64,000 bases of DNA from Agapanthus africanus (Eukaryota; Streptophyta; Magnoliopsida; Asparagales; Amaryllidaceae). The translations under genes were made by a program, and so were the position numbers. Positions 56,180 to 64,000 of this stretch are shown here, one piece after another. How positions within the stretch are numbered: the stretch's first letter is position 1; every line of letters begins with the position of its first letter. The stretch lies in NCBI GenBank assembly GCA_030015575.1, contig JASDDO010000028.1:28313154-28377153 (forward strand), read 5' to 3'. The notes under the pieces were generated by a model. It saw nothing but the letters and a program-made list of their open reading frames with translations, was not told the origin of the DNA and did not search any database.

Positions 56180-57386
56180 CCTAGGCCAAACATACACAAC
56201 CAAGTCTCCAAATAGGTCACAACTACATATCACGATGTAGTGCGTCCAAAGAAATTCTCGACTTAGGTCACGGTCATATGTCACTTATAGCGCGCCTAAG
56301 TGAGGGGGTTGTGTTTGTTTAGTCTAGATTCATTTTAAGATATTTGGCGAAAAGATGTACAAGGAATTTTTCCATCTCTCATACTAACCTTCCTTAGCCT
56401 TAACAAGTGTGTAAATTATTCACACATTAAAAGAAAAATAAAACAAGAAAGAAGAGAAGAAAGAATGGAAAATACGGTTTTATAAAGATAACAAGATAAC
56501 TATTTGGACCATCACCTAAGTAAGAGACTCCATTGAGTATTATGGCTTGAAAATAAGATTAGAAGAGAAGAAAAAAGAAAAAAGAAAAGAAAACCAACAA
56601 CTACTTTAACAATCAAGCAATAAAAATTACATTAGGAATTAAAATTACAATGCAAGGAATTAAAGATATAAGATATAACAAAAAAAAACTCTCATCTTCA
56701 TTAAGTTCCACTCAATAGCTTTCACTACAATTTCATGGCGAATAGATGAAGGAGAAGAAGAAACTACACTAAACTATACTAAATCTAAGTAAAGAAAATG
56801 CATCCTTATTTTGTCTCAAAACAGGAGTATTTATAGACAGAGGAGTGAAACCCTTGGGCCATATTCTGAGCCCATATAGAATTACAAAACTACCCCCAAA
56901 ATTTTGTCGAGAGACGCCACGTGGCGGCCGTGGTTCCGCCACCTAACCCCCTATTTGACCGCGGTTCCGCGGTCGTTTGGAAGAGTTGGAGTCTCGTTTT
57001 TTCTGTGCTTCCTCATGTTACTTTGTTCTTCTGTTTAACAGGTTCAAAATTGCAAAATGGTTCCAAAATATTCTCAGATTTTTAATGGTCCAAAATGGCA
57101 ACTCATTTTTACTTTTGGCCTTGATCTCCGTCGAGCTTCGCGCACCTCTTGATCTTTATGCTGCCTCCCTCGTGCTCTGTGCTTGTCCGAGACACGAATG
57201 ACCGCTGAATTTGTCTTATCTCTTGAATTGGTAAACGGCACTTGACGAGTGTGGATGACCGGAACCCGGATTTTATTTATTTTTGGCAGATGTTCTGGAT
57301 TTTGTCATAACTGTACAGATTTTGCGTGATTTGCATTACTTTGGACTGGGAACCTATAAACTGTAATCATGTAGCAAATATGGATC
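56180..57386 (-). repeat. third copy of the gypsy LTR, partial
   Basis: Follows 40960-42150 block by block: CCCTAGGCCAAACA, GCGCGCCTAAGTGAGGGGG, AACAAGTGTG, and CGCACCTC near 57140. Both LTR termini are missing or diverged. It is more divergent than the other two copies, hence older or from a sister family. Minus-strand TATA box at 56828-56835. It borders unit Y on the left and the Angela solo LTR on the right. Confidence 0.8.
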
Positions 57387-57391
57387 AATAT

Positions 57392-59512
57392 TGTTGGGTT
57401 ACACTAACGCCCTGACCATCTACCGTGGCCGTTTTCGGAACAAATTTTTTTCTATGATTTGAAACTAACGCTAGAATAACTCAATCATCGGATCTAACAT
57501 AAACCTAAACTAGTACGATAAGAGGAGCTATCTACTATGATAGAAAAGTCTTACCAAAAGATCCGTGTCCTATGGTCTTCTTTCCTCTTCATTAGCTCCA
57601 AGTGATCTCCTTGATCGAGCTTGTTTGTCTTTGCTTACTCCTTCGGTTCTCCTAGATCACGCTTGATCGTCGGTCTCCCTCCGTCGAAGATGATCCACCC
57701 GAGAGATGTAGTCCATAGATATATCTCCACACTAAGTGTTAAGTGGAGCAACTAGAGGCCTTAGATTGCTAGTCTAAAGGATTTAGGATGTAGTATAAGG
57801 TTCAAGGTGTCTTTCTATCTCAACTCCTCTCTTGATTCTCAACACATAAGAGTGTAGAGAGGAGGTAGATGATGAAGCTGGAGGAGCTCAAGAAAAGGAG
57901 AGGAGAGTGAAGAAAATGGTGAGGGTATGAAAAATGAATCAAGCATGTTAGAGAAAATCCTCACATTTGGTTTTGTAAAAAAAAATTTACAATATAATAC
58001 ACCAACCATGCTTCAATAGTTAGCACAAATAAATATAAAATTCATTTGTCAATAAGATTGAGGTATGGTTCTCACCATACTCCCCTTACCTTATTTACAC
58101 CTCATTTTTCCATTTAAAGATAAATGGAAAAGACTAAAATGAGGTGTCCACCTTCTAGAATGTTTTCCGTATAAATACGGATTATAGTCTACTATATATA
58201 CATACCTATATTCGTATAAAAATACGAATACCCAAAGAGATAGAATAGCACAAAGAACATAATACTAGAATATAAATATCGAAATACATATACGTAAATT
58301 ATTAAATCAATACTTGATTTAATAATCCGGCTCAATCCCAAGCCGGCTAGTATTATCAACTGTCCGATCGAAAGTCCGGGTACATAGTACAATCAATCAA
58401 TCGGAACCCTGCACGTATAAAATACGGCTACTATATCATTTCGCCTAAACCAGGGAAACCCTATGTGTGGGACTCTAAAGACTCGATAGTACGCCGGCAG
58501 TGAGTTACTGGATAAATCCATAACTACAAATATGTCAGCGGCACTAGCTATACATAACGGCTACTCAGGTACCTATCGAAAAGGAAGGCCGACGAGAAAA
58601 CTCATTCGGATCCCTACCGAGTTTATTTGTGACAATCTCCGTACAGTCCGGTCTTTTCGTCTGAGAGTATCACATACCGGGTCTAGGGGGTGGTAAACGT
58701 CAGACCCTAATAACCCGATAAATTGTGCTGATGCGGCTCATGAATAATCCGGGAAACTACTGATCAACATATCAGTAAATCCCAACTACCTTGGACAAGG
58801 TCTTATGGTCCTGGCCAATCGAATACAGTGCGATATCGACTTCTTATACCGGGAGAGACGAATCTCCAACAATCACTCACTGTCTCCATATGGCTCGGGA
58901 CTGTACCCAATCAAAACATGTTTGCATGACTCGGTAGAGCCGTGGTAGGGTAGTGATCAAAGTACAGTGGGAACTCACACGAGAAAAATGACGATCTCAG
59001 GTCTGAAGACTAACCTGTACTCATGTCACCTGAAAACTGCTATCTGACGATAGGTATAGTACCATCTAGAAGTTCTCGGCGAGTCTGTCCAGTGTACACA
59101 CCCCTAGTGAGCATCTGTATACGATCTTAGATACAAAATACTAATGGATGTGGGACCAACCATCGCCCCTTGTTGGGGTCTGGAAACGTATACACTAGTC
59201 TACTTCGGAATATCGATGCCCAGTCTCGATACTCCCACGACTAGGGACCTTTTAAAGATATGCTTATAGACTGTCCAACTCCCACAAGTATGATCGCCAT
59301 CACAACGCAGGTAGTCAAGTAATGATCCTACGGGTTTTATCAACATGTATAGATGATACGTAATAACAAGTAAAATATATGCACATGATAAGATAAAGAC
59401 AAACCAGATAGCCGACTATCATATCGAGAAAGATTGTCATGTACATATATATGTCCAAGCGTCCACATATATACATATACAATAATGGTCTCTAGGGCAT
59501 ACATATCCAACA
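57392..59512 (-). mobile_element. Angela-like solo LTR (2121 bp)
   Basis: On the minus strand it starts TGTTGGATATGTATGCCC and ends with the U5 blocks of the Angela LTRs, bounded by TGTTGG...CCAACA. The TSD is perfect, AATAT (57387-57391 and 59513-59517). No coding region remains. The minus ORF at 58192 is not a gene. Confidence 0.9.
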
Positions 59513-59517
59513 AATAT

Positions 59518-62500
59518 TACTATACCTTCGTATTTTCTTTCTTTAGTAAAATATTGAATTTATTTATTCTTAGTATTTTCCGTATATTTTGATTTCTATT
59601 AAATATATTATTTTATTATTCCATCTATTTTTCCTAAACACATTTCTTTAAAACTAAATCTTAACTTTTTTCAAATTAAACACAAGACCTAATCCAGCCC
59701 ATAACACAAATCCATTCTCATTTTCATTTTATTTTATAAAACTATGAGCTCAAAACCCCACTTTCTTTTCAAGCAACAGTATATATTTAATTCTTGTTAA
59801 ATTTGTGCATGAATAATCTTGTAGCTCATTGGTTAAGTCCTTACATTATTATTTATAAATATTTGAATCTTGGGTCTTGCAATCATTTTTATCTATTTTT
59901 TTTACTCTCTCATAATTTACAAATGAGACCTTTCATTTTATTAAACTTCCAAATGAATGGACACCCTTTCAATTTCTCTTTAATTCCCATTATGAATTCA
60001 TATTAGTTTGAATTAATATGACATAATTCTTTTATATATTCATTTTACCTTTTATTCTTCTTTCTGTTAGAAAATTAGAAAGAAGAACAACTCATCTCCT
60101 TTATTTCTTTCTCGCAAAATATTATTCATCTCTTTCTCCCTCTTCATCTAGAGTTCTCGAAGAAGAACATGAAAAAACTTTCAAAAATTCTCGCTAATAA
60201 CGCGAGACTATCGTCGGATAGACAAGCCCGGTGATGATACCGGCTTGTGCATGTAAGTTCCCTCTGTCTCTCTCTCTCCCCCCTCTTTCTCTTCTCCTTC
60301 TCACTCTCTTTATCTTGTTTCCTCTCTTCTTCTAGACTTGCATGATTATCTGTAATTTTTTTTGATTTTTAGTAAAAGAAATTAGCTATGAAAAATATGT
60401 GAATGAATAATTGTCTATGTATTCTACATGTTATGTTTAGATACTTGTGGTATTTATGCGTAGTCTATAGTAATTGTCACATGCTAATATCATTCCTTTA
60501 AATGAAAGTAATTTTGTAAGTAGTATCTCATTGGAATTTATAAAATGATATATGTGAAAGGTTTTTATGGTAGTTTCATGAAAAGTCGTATGTATTTCTT
60601 TTATAACCCGATCACGTGATTGAAATATCGATAATATCCTACAATTTGTGACATGATTTTTATAAAATAATTGGTGTATTTTCTCATGTAAATTCTCAAT
60701 TAGAATGTTAGCAAGTATAAAGAAAACAAAGTTGCAGATTAATACTTTGGTTTTATTGTTTTTAAATATGATCCCAAATACCTTTATCTTTAAAATAATT
60801 TTTTTAGAATCAATTTCCGCTTCTGGAAATTCTTGGAAAATTAGTATAAAATAATAGATAGAATTCTAAATTTACAGTAAAATTTCATATCAAACCAAAT
60901 AACGGTTTAGGAATTACGTGGTTTTTTATTCGTTGTTTTTAAAACCAGAAAACTGCCATTAAGGGTTTTCTTCAAGAGACCATAACTCTGTAATCGTTGA
61001 TCCAAATTAAGTGTTTTAAGATATTTTGAATATCTACATTGAATGATATAGATTTTCTTTGTTTTAAGGTTTTACTGAAAACCAAGCTAAAATATAGAAA
61101 ACTTCGTTACAATATTAAGCAACGAATCTGGACATAATCTGTCCTGATTCACACGCTGTTTTTAAATAGGACATAACTCGAACTTCCGATGTCCGTTCGT
61201 GAAAAAATTTAGATGTGTAGATGCACAATTGATAGAATTATAATTTCCGATATAGGCTTTGCAATATAACATATAGTTGCGGTCCAGAAATCTGAATTTC
61301 TGTTTTGAACGCTGATATTAAAATGATAATAACTAGAGCTTCAGAAATCCAAATCGCGTGAATCTTAGTGTTTTGGATAACTATATCGAAAAATCTACAA
61401 TTTTCTAATAATCATCGTAACCTGAAACCTGATGGAAATTGACCCAAACTATATTTTAAAAATATGCGACGGTGCTGAACAGATTCTGATATGTTCTGCG
61501 TGACGAAACAAAAACAGATATATCTCCCATACCGGTAGTTGTATTTAGGAGAGACTGGAACTCATGTGTGCATAACAATTAAGGCTATGTTTTCGTTTAT
61601 ATTCTGAATTTAATTGACTTAATTAAATAGTTGTACGTATCACATATTTACAATATTGTTTTTGGACATTACTTTTATACTTATCTCATATCATGTTCTG
61701 TGATTGCTTATTTATTTTTATCTATATGAATTCTGATTAAACCATTACATGTTAGAATTGACTTGATCATGAACTTGAACACTTAACTTAATTCGACCCA
61801 GGATTGCAACTGACATGACTCGCATTCTACCTAACTTACTAGACTTCATTCTTCATCTTTTGCAATCTATAGTTTCGATCAAGACATGTTATAATCAACC
61901 AAGCAAATCAACTAAGGCAATCTAACCATTATAACCTATTATACTCGAGGTTTTAGGGATGGTTTCAGGTGTGAATCCAACGAAACTTCAGGAGTTCCGT
62001 ATTAACCTACTCGAATTATATTTACTCGAATCTCAGCCGAATCGACTCCTCCACAGCTTAGAGTACCGATACTAACACATGAAATGGGCCCGTGTTTCCT
62101 TGCTCCTGGGGCCCCACTCTTGAGCTCGTGAATACTTATACGGTTGCGTTGACATTCATACTTGAAACTTAACGTTAACATAGTGACCATATAGAGACCT
62201 ATAGGACATATACTCATGTTCACTTCCACACACTTTTACTTGTCATTTACATTACATCATTTTATGCTATACCTGTCACTTTTCACATTTACCTTACCTT
62301 TGGGACGCACCGAGCGCAAGTTCACTAACAGGTAATCTACCCTGTTTTCTTTTTTATCTTAGAAATGTTCGTCAGATGACTTAGGGACGGAGGAGATGGA
62401 ATAATAGAAGAGGAATACAACCAGCTGTCGTCATAGACCGACTACTAGTTTTCTTTCAGCATTTTAGTTATTCAGTATGCCTCATGTTTAAGGATCTTGG

Positions 62501-62710
62501 TATTGTACTTTAATATCTTGTAGTCAGTTGTAAACTCTTTGAAAGTAAATATATCGATGTTGGATTTTATTTCACTTGTCTATTCTTATACATTTTATAT
62601 TGCTTATAAACGTTTAACGTATTTGTTTCGAGAAAATGCCTTCTCGGAATAAATACATCACGGACTTGTCACGTACCCATTACCGCTCTTTTTGGATGCG
62701 GGGCGTGACA
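59518..62710 (+). repeat. Tekay/Del-like LTR 3, left end uncertain
   Basis: Ends GGATGCGGGGCGTGACA at 62710, the same terminal style as the two minus-strand solo LTRs. Near 61160-61340 it has CATAACTCGAACTTCCGATGTCCG-type wording (shown in part) common in Del/Tekay LTRs, and near 62305 GGGACGCACCGAGCGCAAG. A clear TG start could not be placed, so the left limit is only where the Angela TSD ends. ORFs at 59794 and 62002 are not genes. Confidence 0.6.
59819..59880 (+). other. tRNA-like sequence in Tekay-like LTR 3
   Basis: TTGTAGCTCATTGGTTAAG is followed about 35 bases on by TTTGAATCTTGGG. It lies on the same strand as the LTR and in the same early position as in the other two copies. The B-box-like part is more degraded. 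Confidence 0.45.
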
Positions 62711-64000
62711 CACGGATTTGAAAAGTCATGCAAACAGGTCTTAGTTGGGTACAGTCCCGAAGTACTTGGGGGCAATAAGTGATAGAAAGGATTCTTCTCT
62801 CCCGGTATACGAAGTCGATGTCGCGCAGTGCTCAATTGGTTATCACCATAAGACCTTGGCCAAGGCAGTTGAAATTTACTGATTGTGAGATCAGTAGTTT
62901 TTCGGGATAGTTTTAAGCCACATTGACACGATTTATCGGGTTATTAGGGATCTGACATTTTTATACCTCATAGACTCAGTTTGTGACACCCTCAGACAAA
63001 GAGACCGGACTGTATGGAGGTTATCACTTTCAGGCTCAGTAGGGATACGAACGAGTTTTCTTATCGACCTTCCTTTCGTTCAATACCTAGGCAGCCGTTA
63101 CGTACAGCTAGTGCTGCTGACATGCTTTTGGTTAAACTTACTACCAGCGTATTGTCGAGTCTTTAGAGTCTCACACAGAGGGTTTTCCAGCTCAGGAAAA
63201 ACGATGTAGTGTACGTATTTTGATACGTACTGAGATTCGATTAAATACGTGTTTTTGTACACGTATTTTTAATTGGACATTTTATTAATACTTGTCAATT
63301 TGAAAGATAGCCAGATTATCATATTTAGATGAAATGTGAGCTAATATTATATCTCTCTTTTAGTATCTCTCTTTTGGTATTTGTATTTTAACACGAATAC
63401 GGTATTTATACGAATACAGGTATTTGTGTCTTGATATAAATACGGTATTTGTATCTTAATACAAATACGGGTATTTGTATTTTATACGAATACGGGTATT
63501 TGTATTTTATACGAATACGGGTATATGTATTTTGATACGAATACGGATGTATGTATTTGTAGTATATACTTGTATTAGTGTATGTGTGTGTACATGTGAG
63601 GTGGCTTCTCCTTTTCTCTCATCTCTTCTTGTTCTTTGAAGAAGTGTGTGAACTTTTGACTCACATATGTGATTCACAAATCCACTTTCTTAAAATAAAA
63701 AGAAAAGAAGATGATAAGTTTTTTCTAGCCATGCTTGCTCAATTTTCATCACCATCACCATTATCTTCTTCTTCCTCTCTCTTGAGTTATAGTTTTGAGA
63801 AAGGAAAAAGATAAAGAGAGAAAAACATAGAGATTTACACCACTACATCTCTAGTGATCAATTTTTAGAAAGTCTTGTTCACTAGTTGCTTCACTTTGCC
63901 TATTAGTGTGAAGTTAAAGTCTTAGCTAGGGTTTTCTCGGGTGGAGCATCTTCGAAAAGGAAGACAGACACCCAAGCCCGTTCCCAGTGGACTTAAGAGC
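62711..64000 (+). repeat. Angela-like LTR, 3' part, runs off window
   Basis: Begins CACGGATTTG and follows the LTR at 3927 onward (CATGCAAACAGG, GGTACAGTCCCGAAG, GTCGAGTCTTTAGAGTC). The first 580 bp or so of the LTR are absent. The start coincides exactly with the end of the Tekay-like LTR. Confidence 0.85.
63400..63560. repeat. minisatellite of ATACGGGTATTTGTATTTTA words
   Basis: About six units of 25-28 bp, each partly self-complementary (ATACG/CGTAT). Shorter versions occur at the same place in the other Angela LTRs (11720-11810, 25845-25905, 58180-58270 reversed). Confidence 0.75.

Overview
This window reads as nuclear DNA of a flowering plant, probably a eudicot, from a repeat-dense heterochromatic region. 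The evidence is the layered Ty1/copia and Ty3/gypsy LTR retrotransposons, the CACTA (En/Spm) DNA transposons with TNP2-type transposase, foldback MITEs, and the absence of any intact host gene. The only host-like coding trace is a short 5' fragment resembling a subtilisin-like protease (20172-20393) that sits inside a CACTA element. Almost all coding sequence is transposon-derived and broken.

Layout. 1-5301: 3' part of an Angela/BARE-like copia element (gag-pol with three in-frame stops, then a 1.95 kb LTR). 5302-7830: minus-strand Tat/Ogre-like gypsy fragment with an ORF carrying repeated SVFxRL motifs, then a 72-bp minisatellite. 7990-9648: LTR-like unit 'X' on the minus strand, rich in GCGC words, G-boxes and chains of tiny hairpins. 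9649-12415: a second, 5'-truncated Angela copy. 12416-13442: right end of a CACTA element. 14483-15316: two adjacent foldback MITEs and a TA microsatellite. 16235-23609: a complete-ended CACTA element (3-bp TSD TTG) holding transposase remnants, the subtilase fragment and a Tekay/Del-like solo LTR.

24011-46680 is a three-level nest. The host is a minus-strand Ale/Retrofit-like copia element. It is split by a minus-strand gypsy element (24563-42236, TSD TGGTT, tRNA-Asp primer site, two 1694-bp LTRs). That element's 3' LTR is in turn split by a full-length plus-strand Angela element (24684-34741). The other gypsy LTR preserves the empty target site.

46681-47740 is non-coding with short tandem repeats. 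47741-51685 is the left part of a third CACTA element with a degenerate TNP2 transposase. 51690-56130 is LTR-like unit 'Y', the same architecture as X on the opposite strand, split by a second Tekay-like solo LTR (52886-55734, TSD CAAGC). 56180-57386 is a third copy of the gypsy LTR. 57392-59512 is an Angela solo LTR on the minus strand (TSD AATAT). 59518-62710 is a plus-strand Tekay/Del-like LTR, and 62711-64000 is an Angela LTR running off the window.

Family names (Angela, Ale, Tekay, Tat) are inferred from motif order, LTR length and primer sites read by eye; no database search was run. Boundaries given with TSDs were read to the base. Others are approximate and marked so.
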